Source: Micrococcaceae bacterium RIT 802 (GTDB lineage Bacteria > Actinomycetota > Actinomycetes > Actinomycetales > Micrococcaceae). Taken from it: a stretch of DNA of 64,000 nt. Below the pieces are notes generated by a model. It was not told the origin of the DNA and ran no database searches. It was given only the letters and a program-made list of their open reading frames with translations. The position numbers were made by a program, and so were the translations under genes. The DNA is taken from assembly GCA_016892645.1 (NCBI GenBank), contig JAFEMX010000005.1, positions 124,001 through 188,000 on the forward strand, in the 5' to 3' direction. Position 1 is the first letter of the stretch. Every line of letters begins with the position of its first letter. Positions 31,687 to 41,768 of this stretch are shown here, in pieces.

Positions 31687-32712
31687 ATGGTGGCCAACAA
31701 GCCCGCAGGCAGCTCGCGGTCCTCCGGAACCAGGGCGGGGACCGGGCCGAACTGGCGTCAGGCCGTTCCCGCCCCGCTCATCCTCCTGCTGGGCCCCGAA
31801 GCCTACGTTGCGGGGCGGGTCCTGGACTCGATTCGCCAACAGGTCAAGGAACGGGATGGCGGAGCCGAAGTCACGACGTTCGACGCCTCGACCTACCAGC
31901 GCGGCGAGCTCCTCCTGGCGGCCAGCCCGTCGTTGTTCGGCGACTCCAAGGTCATCGAGGCGATGTCCCTGGCGACGATGAACGAGGATTTCCTCGAGGA
32001 CGTCCAGGCCTATGCCGCGTCGCCGGCCACCGACGTCGTCATGGTCCTGCACCACTCCGGCGGCAATCGCGGCAAGAAGGTCCTCGACGCGCTGAAGGCA
32101 GCCGGCGCGGTCGTCATCGACTGCCAGCCGCTGAAGAAGGACGCCGAAAAAGTCGACTTCGTCTCGCAGGAATTCAAGGCGGCCCGCCGCCGGATCCTCC
32201 CCGAAGCCACGCGGGCGCTCGTGGCCGCCGTTGGCTCGGATCTGGCGGAGCTGGCGGCCGCCTGCACGCAGCTGGCCCAGGACACCACCGGGGACATCGA
32301 CCAGGAAACCGTGGACCGCTATTTCGGTGGACGCGTGGAGGCGACCGGCTTCAAGGTGGCCGATGCCGCGCTCTCGGGCCGTGGGCCGACGGCGCTGGGT
32401 ACCCTACGACACGCGTTGGCTACCGGCACCGACCCGGTGCCCATTGTCGCGGCCCTGGCCATGAAGTTGCGCCAGGTCGCCAAGGTGGCCGGGCAGCGGA
32501 AGTCCTCGGGCATGCTGGCCAAGGAACTCGGCATGCCCCCGTGGCAAGTCCAGCAGGCCCAGGAACAGGCCCGCTACTTCTCCCACGACGACCTCGTGCG
32601 GTGTCTTCGCCTGGTGGCCGAGGCCGACGCACAGGTCAAGGGTGCATCCCGCGATCCGCAGTACGCCGTCGAGCGTGCCGTCACCGGCATCGCGCTGGCC
32701 GCCCGGCGTTGA
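31687..32712 (+). CDS. holA: DNA polymerase III, delta subunit
   Basis: 341 residues. The delta subunit opens the sliding clamp as part of the clamp loader. Landmarks are the opening LILLLGPEAYVAGRVLDSI, TFDASTYQRGELLLAASPSLF, VMVLHHSGGNRGKKVLDAL and the C-terminal helical KYSGM-like region seen as RKSSGMLAKELGMPPWQV. I chose ATG 31687 because GGAAGG lies just upstream of it. An ATG at 31660 is in frame, but a TAGGAT -10 box at 31651-31656 would place the transcript start at about 31663, after that codon. comEC ends 44 bases earlier. Confidence 0.9.
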   Translation: MVANKPAGSSRSSGTRAGTGPNWRQAVPAPLILLLGPEAYVAGRVLDSIRQQVKERDGGAEVTTFDASTYQRGELLLAASPSLFGDSKVIEAMSLATMNEDFLEDVQAYAASPATDVVMVLHHSGGNRGKKVLDALKAAGAVVIDCQPLKKDAEKVDFVSQEFKAARRRILPEATRALVAAVGSDLAELAAACTQLAQDTTGDIDQETVDRYFGGRVEATGFKVADAALSGRGPTALGTLRHALATGTDPVPIVAALAMKLRQVAKVAGQRKSSGMLAKELGMPPWQVQQAQEQARYFSHDDLVRCLRLVAEADAQVKGASRDPQYAVERAVTGIALAARR

Positions 32713-32753
32713 CGCCGCCCTCCACCGATCGCGTCGGCGGGGCCCTGCCGGTT

Positions 32754-32799
32754 AACGGCTGAGGCCGCCACCGGTTACCCGGTGGCGGCCTCAGCCGTT
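32754..32799. terminator. Perfect 21-bp convergent terminator, holA / rpsT
   Basis: AACGGCTGAGGCCGCCACCG and one more base pair perfectly with the strand at 32779-32799, leaving the 4-base loop TTAC. It lies between convergent genes and should work both ways. It is the longest perfect hairpin I found in the window. Confidence 0.88.
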
Positions 32800-32816
32800 G
32801 AAGCTGTGGACGTGCC

Positions 32817-33077
32817 TTAGAGCGCGTTGACCTTCTTGGAGATGGCCGACTTGCGGTTGGCTGCGTTGTTCTTGTGCACGACGCCCTTGCTGACTGCCTT
32901 GTCCAGCTTGCGGCCGGCGGTGGCAAGGGCAGCGGAGGCCGCGTCCTTGTCGGCGGCGGCAACGGCCTTGTCGACCGAGCGGATGGCGGTCTTCAGCTCC
33001 GAACGCACGGCGGCGTTGCGGGCGCGGGCCTTCTCGTTGGTGAGAATGCGCTTCTTCTGGGACTTGATATTAGCCAC
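32817..33077 (-). CDS. rpsT: 30S ribosomal protein S20 (bS20)
   Basis: 86 residues, lysine and alanine rich, all helical. It begins [20 protein letters not shown] and ends with [16 protein letters not shown], the standard bS20 ends. It binds 16S rRNA early in 30S assembly. The start is GTG with AAGAGA about ten bases ahead. Location next to holA and lepA is the common actinobacterial order. Confidence 0.98.
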   Translation of the reverse strand: MANIKSQKKRILTNEKARARNAAVRSELKTAIRSVDKAVAAADKDAASAALATAGRKLDKAVSKGVVHKNNAANRKSAISKKVNAL

Positions 33078-33304
33078 TTGTATAAACTCTCTTGCTATCG
33101 CGGAATGTGGTCGGTGAGGGATCCCTCCCGAGCCATCGACTGAGCGGCGTGGGGATACCTATGGCGACCCGGGAGAAGTGCCCGTCGACCTGCGCGGACA
33201 CACAGCAAGCAATCTTAGCAGGGATGCCCGGTCCCCGCGATTCGGGATGCGGCCCGGCGGGTCGGCCCCGGGGTGCCGGCGGCCCGCGAAACCTGGCCGT
33301 GGCG
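33078..33304 (-). promoter_or_regulatory. rpsT upstream region with candidate promoter
   Basis: This 227-base gap between rpsT and the PemK-like gene holds a TAAGAT box on the minus strand (33217-33212), which would give rpsT an untranslated leader of about 130 bases. A 12-base palindrome around a GGATCC (33116-33127) lies in the leader. I see no gene or known riboswitch here. Confidence 0.35.
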
Positions 33305-33904
33305 TCAGGATCGGGGGAGCGCCTTGGCCACCTCGTCAAAGGCGGCACGCCCGAGGACGGCACCCTCGCGGCGGATCCCGGCGGGATCAACACGGATGAT
33401 CCTGTCGATCTTCGCTTCGCTGGGCCGCCGTTGCCGATCCCACGGACCGGTACCGATGTCCACGTAGTCCCGGTCGTCATGTCCCGGATGATCATGGTCC
33501 TTCGAGGTGAGCATGAGCCCGAGCAGGATATCGCCGTCGTGCCCGATCAAGAGCACCGGCCGGTCTTTCCCCTGCGTGTGGTCCTCCTCGTAGGGGACCC
33601 ACGTCCAGACGATCTCACCGGGGTCGGGCCGGCCATCGGGCTGCGGCGCGTAGCTGGTCCTGACCCGGCCGGTGTAGTCACCGGGGTAGGCCCGATCTCT
33701 TCAACCGCCGCCGGCGCCGCCGCCGTTCGTGCCGCTTCCCGTGGTCGGCCGCCGTGGGCCACCGTGCCCTTCCGCGGGGTGACCCTCCGTCCGGTGCTGG
33801 TCCGCGGGACGGGTCTGGCCCTGCTTCTGGCTGGACTGGAATGCCCGGAACGCCTTGGCGCCCAGTCGCACCAACCGGTTGATGGCTCGTGGATTGATCT
33901 GCAT
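33305..33904 (-). pseudogene. PemK/MazF-like toxin-family gene interrupted by an in-frame UGA
   Basis: One reading frame of 200 codons runs from ATG 33904 to TGA 33305, broken only by a TGA at codon 68 (33703-33701). Before it: a short basic N-terminus ([20 protein letters not shown]) and a glycine/proline linker ending in GGGAGGG. After it: [17 protein letters not shown], then the PemK/MazF-like barrel with [40 protein letters not shown] and [10 protein letters not shown]. This layout and the 199-residue total match a solitary PemK/MazF-family protein common in this group next to lepA. No antitoxin gene is adjacent. The only later start, GTG 33556, would lose the first strands. So it is either a nonsense pseudogene, a readthrough gene or a sequencing error. 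Confidence 0.75.
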
Positions 33905-33916
33905 GGGGCCACGCTA
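33905..33916 (-). promoter_or_regulatory. Leaderless promoter of the PemK-like gene
   Basis: On the minus strand TAGCGT (33916-33911) precedes the ATG by 6 bases (GGCCCC). The promoter geometry is intact although the coding frame is interrupted. Confidence 0.5.
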
Positions 33917-34033
33917 ACAGCGCGGCGGCCCGCGGGGGCGCAAGCCGGTGAGCCCGAATCATGGAAGAATGGTGTTTTGCGGTCCGCCCGCAAGCAGTTC
34001 GTCATTCAACAGTCCCAGAGCGAGGTCACCCAC

Positions 34034-35887
<1,854 letters not shown>

Positions 35888-35892
35888 CGCCC

Positions 35893-37122
35893 ATGCCCTC
35901 TGCACTACCCCTCGGGGATCCGGCTCCGGCCGATGGCCTGCTCCCGGCCGGATGCATCGAAGGCGCCACGGAACGGGATTTCTGCGTCTACGTCCACATC
36001 CCGTTCTGCGCCGTGCGGTGCGGCTACTGCGATTTCAACACCTATACGGCCCACGAACTGGGATCCGGTTCCAGCCAGGACACCTACGCCGCCGCGGCGT
36101 CGTCGGAGCTGGCCTTCGGTGCCGGCGTCCTGCGGGCCAGCGGGCTTCCCGACCGCGAAGTCTCGACGGTCTTCTTCGGCGGTGGCACGCCAACACTGCT
36201 TCCGGCCACCGACCTGGCCTCCGTGCTGGCGACGATCCGTGCCACGTGGGGGCTGCGGGAGGGGGCGGAGGTCACGACCGAGGCCAATCCGGATTCCGTG
36301 ACCCCCGAATCGTTGGCGACGCTGGCCCAGGCGGGCTTCACGCGTGTTTCATTCGGCATGCAGTCGGCGGTTCCGCACGTCTTGAAGACCCTCGACCGGA
36401 CGCACCGGCCCGAGCGCGTCGGCCAAGCGGTCCGGTGGGCCCGCGAAGCCGGACTCGAGGTCAGCGTGGACCTGATCTATGGAACCCCGGGGGAGACGCT
36501 GGCCGACTGGCGGACCTCCGTGGAGACCGCCCTGTCCTACGAGCCCGACCACATCTCGGCGTACGCGCTCATCATCGAGGACGGCACCCGGCTGGCCGCA
36601 CAAATCCGTCGGGGCGAAGTGCCCGACATCGATGACGACGACCACGCCGACAAGTACCTTCTGGCGGAGGAGTTGCTGACGGCCGCCGGTTTCGGCTGGT
36701 ACGAGGTCAGCAACTGGAGCCGCAGCGAAGCCACGCGGTGCCGCCACAACCTGGCCTATTGGAAGGGGGCCGACTGGTGGGGCGCCGGACCCGGTGCGCA
36801 TTCCCATGTCGGCGGGCTGCGGTGGTGGAACGTCAAGCACCCGGCCGCCTACCAGCAGCGTGTGGACGCGGGGATCTCCCCGGCCGCTGGTCGCGAGACC
36901 CCTGACGAGCAGGCCAGGCTGCTGGAGCGCACCATGTTGCTGACCCGGATCATCGACGGTCTGCCCACCAGCGCATTGCCCGCCTCCGGACGCCAGGCGG
37001 TGGCCGGCCTCATCTCGGCGGGTCTGGTCGAAGGACCGGCAGCGGTGCAGGGAACCGTCGTACCGACCTTGCGGGGCCGGTTGCTGGCCGACACCATCGT
37101 TCGCCGGCTGCTCGACTTCTGA
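35893..37122 (+). CDS. hemW: HemW, radical SAM heme chaperone (HemN-like)
   Basis: 409 residues. The radical SAM cluster site is Cys39, Cys43 and Cys46 in PFCAVRCGYCDFNTY. It lacks the extra residues of true coproporphyrinogen oxidase HemN and has the HemW blocks VFFGGGTPTLLP, VSFGMQSAV, DLIYGTPGETLADW and HNLAYWKGADWWGAGPGAHS. HemW binds heme and delivers it to respiratory proteins, which fits an organism with the bcc-aa3 genes found later in this window. It is coupled to lepA (5 bases) as in many bacteria. A strong hairpin follows. Confidence 0.95.
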   Translation: MPSALPLGDPAPADGLLPAGCIEGATERDFCVYVHIPFCAVRCGYCDFNTYTAHELGSGSSQDTYAAAASSELAFGAGVLRASGLPDREVSTVFFGGGTPTLLPATDLASVLATIRATWGLREGAEVTTEANPDSVTPESLATLAQAGFTRVSFGMQSAVPHVLKTLDRTHRPERVGQAVRWAREAGLEVSVDLIYGTPGETLADWRTSVETALSYEPDHISAYALIIEDGTRLAAQIRRGEVPDIDDDDHADKYLLAEELLTAAGFGWYEVSNWSRSEATRCRHNLAYWKGADWWGAGPGAHSHVGGLRWWNVKHPAAYQQRVDAGISPAAGRETPDEQARLLERTMLLTRIIDGLPTSALPASGRQAVAGLISAGLVEGPAAVQGTVVPTLRGRLLADTIVRRLLDF

Positions 37123-37143
37123 AAGCCGGCTGCGTGAATTACA

Positions 37144-37174
37144 GGACCCCCGGGACATTGCGTCCCGGGGGTCC
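37144..37174. terminator. Convergent terminator, hemW / DUF4870
   Basis: GGACCCCCGGGAC pairs perfectly with GTCCCGGGGGTCC (13 bp) around the loop ATTGC. It lies between convergent genes. Confidence 0.82.
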
Positions 37175-37191
37175 CATGCGTCGAGGCTGGA

Positions 37192-37605
37192 TTAGTCGAT
37201 GAGACGCAAGTTGATGGGGTACCGGTAGGGGCGGCCGCGGTTGACCTCGATGCCTGCCACCACGCCGCTGACCGTGACGTACACCCAGATGGCCACGGCG
37301 ACGATTGCGAACACGCCGCCGATCACCGGGATGAGCATCAGCAGGTTCGACAGCAGGGCCAGAACCGTCAGGGGCAACGTGAAGTTCAGCGCCTCCTTGG
37401 ATTCCTGCGCCGTGAACGGGCCACGGTCGCGGTACACCAAATAGATGATGCCGGAAGGAATGCAGCCGAGGATCCCGCCGAAGTGGGCGATGGTCGCCCA
37501 CTGCCGGTCCTCGGAGGGCGTCAGCGGCAGTGGTGCCGCCGATGAACCCTCGAACCGTCCCGCGTCAGCCGGGCCGTCCTTCGGGTTGCGATCAATGCCG
37601 TTCAT
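37192..37605 (-). CDS. DUF4870 domain small membrane protein
   Basis: 137 residues. An acidic N-terminus of about 40 residues leads into three hydrophobic segments: IAHFGGILGCIPSGIIYLVY, then TLPLTVLALLSNLLMLIPVI, then GGVFAIVAVAIWVYVTVSGV. The pattern RDRGPFTAQESKEALNFT between the first two is the DUF4870 signature. The function is unknown. I chose ATG 37605 because GGGAGGA lies ten bases upstream; an ATG 12 codons earlier has no such site. It is a single gene with terminators or gaps on both sides. Confidence 0.85.
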   Translation of the reverse strand: MNGIDRNPKDGPADAGRFEGSSAAPLPLTPSEDRQWATIAHFGGILGCIPSGIIYLVYRDRGPFTAQESKEALNFTLPLTVLALLSNLLMLIPVIGGVFAIVAVAIWVYVTVSGVVAGIEVNRGRPYRYPINLRLID

Positions 37606-37716
37606 GGTCCGACGTTCCTCCCGTCCGGTGTGGTGTACCACCCCAGTTTATAGGCCACCCGCGATTTGGCGCACCGACCTGCAGCCCTGCGGCGCGGCGT
37701 CCCGTCGCCGTCCGGG

Positions 37717-38640
37717 TCAATGGCGGCCCGTGGTCAGGAAATCGATGACCTCCTCGACCCGCCCCAGCAGGCTGGCTTCCAGATCCGAATAGCTGTTCAC
37801 ATGCCCGAGCAGGCGCCGCCATCCCAGGGCGACGTCGGCCTGCGTGGCGTGGGGCCAGCCCAGTCCGCGCAGGATGCCGGTCTTCCAATCGGTGCCGCGC
37901 GGCACCACCGGCCACGCGGCGATGCCCAACACCTGGGGCCGGATGGACTGCCAGACATCCACATACGGGTGGCCGACGATCAGTACGTTGGAACGGGCAC
38001 CCGGAACCCGCATCGCGTCGGCGGCAATCCGCTCCTCCTTGCTTCCGTGGACCAGGTGGTCCACGAGGATCCCCAGTTTCCGTCCCGGCCCCGGGGAGAA
38101 TTCCGCCACGGCCGATGCCAGGTCGTCGACCCCGTGCAGTGGTTCGACGACGATTCCCTCGACACGCAGGTCATGTCCCCAGACCTTCTCGACGAGCTCC
38201 GCATCGTGTTTGCCCTCGACCCAGATGCGACTGGCCAGCGCGGTACGCGCCTTCAGGTTCTCGACCCTGACCGAGCCGGAAGCGGTCCGCGCACCCGCAG
38301 GCCGGGCAGCCGTCGTCGGCCCGGTCACCTCGACCGGTTCGCCTTCGAGCAGGAACCCGAACCCCGTCGGGAAGGAGCGGGTCTTGCCGCGGCGGTCCTC
38401 CAGGACGACCACGCGCATGCCCCCCGAACGCTCGATCCGCACGATCTCACCGACCCAACCGGATTGGACGTCTTCCAGGAGCATCCCCACGGCTGCGGGC
38501 ACCTGGCGCAATTCACGCGGCTTCGGGGCGGAAAGATCCTGGGCCCCCCACTGGTGGATATTCAATTCCTGACACGGCCTTTCGCTGGGATCGGGCGGTC
38601 GCTGTGGCAGCCCGCAGGCGCCGGAGCGCGCGGCCACCAT
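37717..38640 (-). CDS. DUF3097 family protein with Toprim-like region
   Basis: About 307 residues. The core resembles the actinobacterial DUF3097 family: RQVPAAVGMLLEDVQSGWVG at the start, then a segment that looks like a Toprim fold, with the glutamate of WVEGKHDAELVEKVWG and the acidic ILVDHLVHGSKE, and the C-terminal HATQADVALGWRRLLGHV. Toprim domains occur in nucleases and primases, but no activity is known for this family. The ATG at 38640 gives 35 extra basic residues compared with where family similarity begins, so the start may be later (a TTG near the LNIHQWGAQDL segment). It is divergent from hrcA; the CIRCE element lies 28 bases from its start codon. Confidence 0.78.
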   Translation of the reverse strand: MVAARSGACGLPQRPPDPSERPCQELNIHQWGAQDLSAPKPRELRQVPAAVGMLLEDVQSGWVGEIVRIERSGGMRVVVLEDRRGKTRSFPTGFGFLLEGEPVEVTGPTTAARPAGARTASGSVRVENLKARTALASRIWVEGKHDAELVEKVWGHDLRVEGIVVEPLHGVDDLASAVAEFSPGPGRKLGILVDHLVHGSKEERIAADAMRVPGARSNVLIVGHPYVDVWQSIRPQVLGIAAWPVVPRGTDWKTGILRGLGWPHATQADVALGWRRLLGHVNSYSDLEASLLGRVEEVIDFLTTGRH

Positions 38641-38662
38641 GCTAACAAGCGGTGGATCGTAT

Positions 38663-38694
38663 TAGACTTAGCACTTAGGCGTGTCGAGTGCTAA
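38663..38694 (+). promoter_or_regulatory. CIRCE element and promoter of hrcA-dnaJ
   Basis: TTAGCACTT (38668-38676), nine bases, then GAGTGCTAA (38686-38694) is the CIRCE inverted repeat with one mismatch to the consensus TTAGCACTC. A TAGACT -10 box (38663-38668) overlaps its left edge, so the transcript would begin inside the element. HrcA bound here would block initiation and autoregulate the operon in heat shock. Confidence 0.92.
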
Positions 38695-38742
38695 GCGACA
38701 CGTACCCTCACATCCGTCCACCACCAGAGCCAGGAGGATCGA

Positions 38743-39756
38743 ATGACTGTCCCACGACGCCTTGAGGTCCTGCGGGCCATTGTGGAGGACTACGTCCATT
38801 CGCGCGAGCCGGTCGGCTCCAAGGCCCTGGTGGAGCGGCACCGGCTCGGGGTGTCCGCGGCGACGATCCGCAACGACATGGCGGCACTGGAAGAGGATGG
38901 GCTGATCATCGCCCCGCATACCTCCGCAGGCCGCATCCCCACCGAACAGGGCTACCGCTACTTCGTTGACCAGATCGATGCCGTCCGCCCCCTCTCGGGC
39001 GCGGAGCGCCGGGCCATCCAGCACATGCTCGAGGGAACCAACGACCTCGACGAGGTGCTGGAGCGCACGGTCAGGTTGCTGGCACAGCTGACGAACCAGG
39101 TGGCCGTCCTGCAGGTGCCGCAGTTCAGCGACGCCACCGTACGACACATCGAGCTGGTGGGGCTGGGCGCCGGACAGGTGCTCACGGTCCTGATCACGAA
39201 CACCGGCAAGGTCGACCAGCGGGTGGTCCTGGTGCCGCCGGATACCACCGACGATGCGCTGGCCAGCCTCAAGGCCGCGTTCCTGACGGCCACCTCGGGG
39301 CAACGGCTCGAGAACATCGGCGACCTCACCGCCACCGCCTGCGAGCACCTGCCGCAGGCGATGCGGGTACCGGCGAGGATCCTTGCCGAGGCGCTGGGGT
39401 CGTTGGGCGACAATTCCGTGATCGACCGGATCATCTTGGCGGGCACGGCGAATCTGGCCCGTTCCACCGGCGACTTCCCGCTGACCATCACCCCGGTCCT
39501 GGAGGCCCTGGAGGAGCAAGTCGTCCTGCTGCGCCTGTTCTCCGAGATGGAACAGGATGCACGCGGGATCACGGTGCAGATCGGACGGGAAAACCCCTAC
39601 GGCGGGTTGGCGGAGACCTCGGTGGTCGCCACCGGCTACGGCCCCGGCTCCTCTGCCAAGGTCGGCGTCCTGGGCCCCACGCGGATGGACTATCCCACGA
39701 GCATGGCCGCCGTTCGCGCGGTGGCCCGATACCTTTCCCGCATCCTGGCCGGATAA
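38743..39756 (+). CDS. hrcA: Heat-inducible transcription repressor HrcA
   Basis: 337 residues. The N-terminal winged helix (RRLEVLRAIVEDYVHSREPV, then VSAATIRNDMAALEEDGLI and APHTSAGRIPTEQGYRYFVD) binds CIRCE, and the GAF-like C-terminal domain ends in VGVLGPTRMDYPTSMAAVRA, the family signature. HrcA needs GroEL to fold and so senses chaperone load. The ATG has CCAGGAGG seven bases upstream. The CIRCE element lies just upstream of the gene. dnaJ follows after 60 bases. Confidence 0.97.
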   Translation: MTVPRRLEVLRAIVEDYVHSREPVGSKALVERHRLGVSAATIRNDMAALEEDGLIIAPHTSAGRIPTEQGYRYFVDQIDAVRPLSGAERRAIQHMLEGTNDLDEVLERTVRLLAQLTNQVAVLQVPQFSDATVRHIELVGLGAGQVLTVLITNTGKVDQRVVLVPPDTTDDALASLKAAFLTATSGQRLENIGDLTATACEHLPQAMRVPARILAEALGSLGDNSVIDRIILAGTANLARSTGDFPLTITPVLEALEEQVVLLRLFSEMEQDARGITVQIGRENPYGGLAETSVVATGYGPGSSAKVGVLGPTRMDYPTSMAAVRAVARYLSRILAG

Positions 39757-39816
39757 CGGCCCGGGAACGCGGGGAACCAGCATGTACAGAATGTCGGAAA
39801 GGACACAGCACACACT

Positions 39817-40938
39817 GTGAGCAGCCACTACGAAACCCTCGGCGTCACGCGAGACGCCTCCGCCGAGGAAATCAAGAAGGCCTACCGGAAGCTGGCCCGC
39901 AAACTCCACCCGGACGTGAACCCGGGGCAGGATGTCGCCGACCAGTTCAAGGCGGTCACCCATGCCTACGAGGTGCTCTCGGACCCGCAGAAGCGACAGG
40001 TCTACGACACCACGGGCAACGAGAACGGCACCGCGGGCGGCGGAGGTGGTGGCGGCGGCTTCGGCGGTTTCGGCGACATCTTCGAGCAGTTCTTCGGTGG
40101 GGGACAGGCGCAGGGCCCGGCCTCGCGCACCCAGCGCGGCCGCGACGCCCTGGTGACCGCATCCATCGAGCTCAAGGACGCCGTCCAGGGCACCGTCTAC
40201 ACCCTCGACATCGAAACCGCAGTCACCTGCACCGTCTGCAACGGCAGCTGCTGCCAGCCCGGGACCTCCCCGGAGACCTGCACGATCTGCCACGGCCAGG
40301 GACAGGTCCAGCGCCCGGTGCGCTCCTTCCTAGGCCAGATGATGACCGTCGAGACCTGCAGCGCCTGTCGCGGTTTCGGGACCACGCTGCCCAACCCGTG
40401 CAACGAGTGCATGGGCCAGGGACGGGTCCGCGAGCGGGTCAGCAAGCAGCTGAAGGTTCCCGCCGGCGTTGCCACCGGCACCCGCATCCACCTGGCCGGA
40501 CAGGGCGAAGCCGGCCCCGGCGGCGGCCCGGCCGGTGACCTGTACGTGGAGATCAACGTCAAGCGGCACGCGGTGTTCGAGCGTGAGGGCAACGACCTGC
40601 ACGCGACACTGCGGATCCCGATGACGGCGGCCGCGTTGGGCACGGAGCTGAAGCTGGACACCTTCGACGGCGAGCAGGAGATCCGGATCGAGGCGGGCAC
40701 GCAGTCCTCCGATACGGTCAAGCTCTCCCAGCTGGGGGTGCCCCGCCTGCGCGGCGGCGCCCGCGGCGACCTGCTCGTGCACGTGCACGTGGAGACGCCC
40801 ACGAAGATCGACGCCGAACAGCGCGAGCTCCTCGAGCGCCTTGCCAGCCTGCGTGACGAGGAGTTCGCCGAGGGCCGCCTGGCCGAACGTGGCGGCGTCT
40901 TCTCCCGGCTCCGCGACAAGCTGGGCCACCGCGCCTGA
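39817..40938 (+). CDS. dnaJ: Molecular chaperone DnaJ (DnaJ2 type)
   Basis: 373 residues. J domain with HPD at residues 31-33, a G/F region ([19 protein letters not shown]), a zinc region with four CxxC pairs ([34 protein letters not shown]) and the two C-terminal substrate-binding barrels ([30 protein letters not shown] end). It passes unfolded proteins to DnaK. The first zinc motif ends in Cys instead of Gly, a form I associate with the hrcA-linked DnaJ2 group. The GTG start has AAAGGA at a rather long 13 bases. The stop overlaps rsmE as TGATG. Confidence 0.96.
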   Translation: MSSHYETLGVTRDASAEEIKKAYRKLARKLHPDVNPGQDVADQFKAVTHAYEVLSDPQKRQVYDTTGNENGTAGGGGGGGGFGGFGDIFEQFFGGGQAQGPASRTQRGRDALVTASIELKDAVQGTVYTLDIETAVTCTVCNGSCCQPGTSPETCTICHGQGQVQRPVRSFLGQMMTVETCSACRGFGTTLPNPCNECMGQGRVRERVSKQLKVPAGVATGTRIHLAGQGEAGPGGGPAGDLYVEINVKRHAVFEREGNDLHATLRIPMTAAALGTELKLDTFDGEQEIRIEAGTQSSDTVKLSQLGVPRLRGGARGDLLVHVHVETPTKIDAEQRELLERLASLRDEEFAEGRLAERGGVFSRLRDKLGHRA

Positions 40939-41753
40939 TGAGCAACCAGGCGTTCCTGCTTGACAACGGGTTCGCGCCGGCAACCGGCCCGGGCGACCTT
41001 GTCGTGCTCGACGGCGCCGAAGGCCACCATGCGGTGACCGTCAAGCGGGTTCGCGCCGGCGAGCAGATCGACCTGCTCGACGGCGCCGGCACCCGGGCCA
41101 GCTGCACGGTGGTCTCCACCGACAAGGCGAGCCTGTCCGCCCGCGTGGACCGGCTGGCCCACGAGGGCTCCCCGGCGGTGGAAACGGTGTTGGTCCAGGC
41201 GCTGTCGAAGGGCGACCGCGACCTGCAGGCCGTCGAAGCGGCAGTGGAACTGGGCATCGACGCGGTCATCCCCTGGCAGGCCGACCGTTCGGTGGTCCGC
41301 TGGCCGGCGGCCAAAGCCGAGAAGGGGCGCCAGAAGTGGGCCGCGATCGTCCGCTCGGCGTTGAAGCAGTCCCGCCGCACCCGGCTGCCCGAGGTCGCCG
41401 GTGTCGTCACGACCGCCCAACTGGCCGAACAGCTGCTGCGCGCCCGGACGGACGGCACCACCCGGCAGGCCATCATCCTGCATGAGGCAGCGACGCAACC
41501 GCTCGCCGCCGTCGTCCGTGCATTCCTGGACGACGGCGAGGCGCGGGCCACCGCGGGGGAGGGCGCCTCCGCGATCGCCTCGGTCATGCTCATCGTGGGT
41601 CCCGAGGGGGGCATCTCCGATGGGGAGGTCGAACGGCTGGTCGCCGCCGGCGCGCGGACCGCGCTGTTGGGCCGGAACGTCCTGCGGGCCTCCACGGCGG
41701 GACCCGCGGCGCTGGTGCTCACCCGCCACCTGGCCGGACTGCTCGACGGCTGA
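40938..41753 (+). CDS. rsmE: 16S rRNA (uracil-1498-N3)-methyltransferase
   Basis: 271 residues. A SPOUT-class enzyme with an N-terminal PUA-like domain (LDGAEGHHAVTVKRVRAGEQ) and a trefoil-knot C-terminal domain. The knot motifs are LIVGPEGGISDGEVERL and ALLGRNVLRASTAGPAAL, the SAM-binding site, preceded by KWAAIVRSALKQSRRTRLPE. It methylates U1498 in the decoding centre. The ATG overlaps the dnaJ stop, so it belongs to the hrcA operon, the common arrangement. Confidence 0.96.
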   Translation: MSNQAFLLDNGFAPATGPGDLVVLDGAEGHHAVTVKRVRAGEQIDLLDGAGTRASCTVVSTDKASLSARVDRLAHEGSPAVETVLVQALSKGDRDLQAVEAAVELGIDAVIPWQADRSVVRWPAAKAEKGRQKWAAIVRSALKQSRRTRLPEVAGVVTTAQLAEQLLRARTDGTTRQAIILHEAATQPLAAVVRAFLDDGEARATAGEGASAIASVMLIVGPEGGISDGEVERLVAAGARTALLGRNVLRASTAGPAALVLTRHLAGLLDG

Positions 41754-41768
41754 GGGCGCCGGTGGCCG

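Noticed and set aside
33116-33127. 12-base palindrome GAGGGATCCCTC upstream of rpsT
   Set aside because: Short enough to arise by chance in high-G+C DNA, with no companion site or gene that would use it.
39817-40938. First DnaJ zinc motif CTVCNGSC with an extra cysteine
   Set aside because: The same form occurs in the DnaJ2 group linked to hrcA in related genera; not evidence of altered function.
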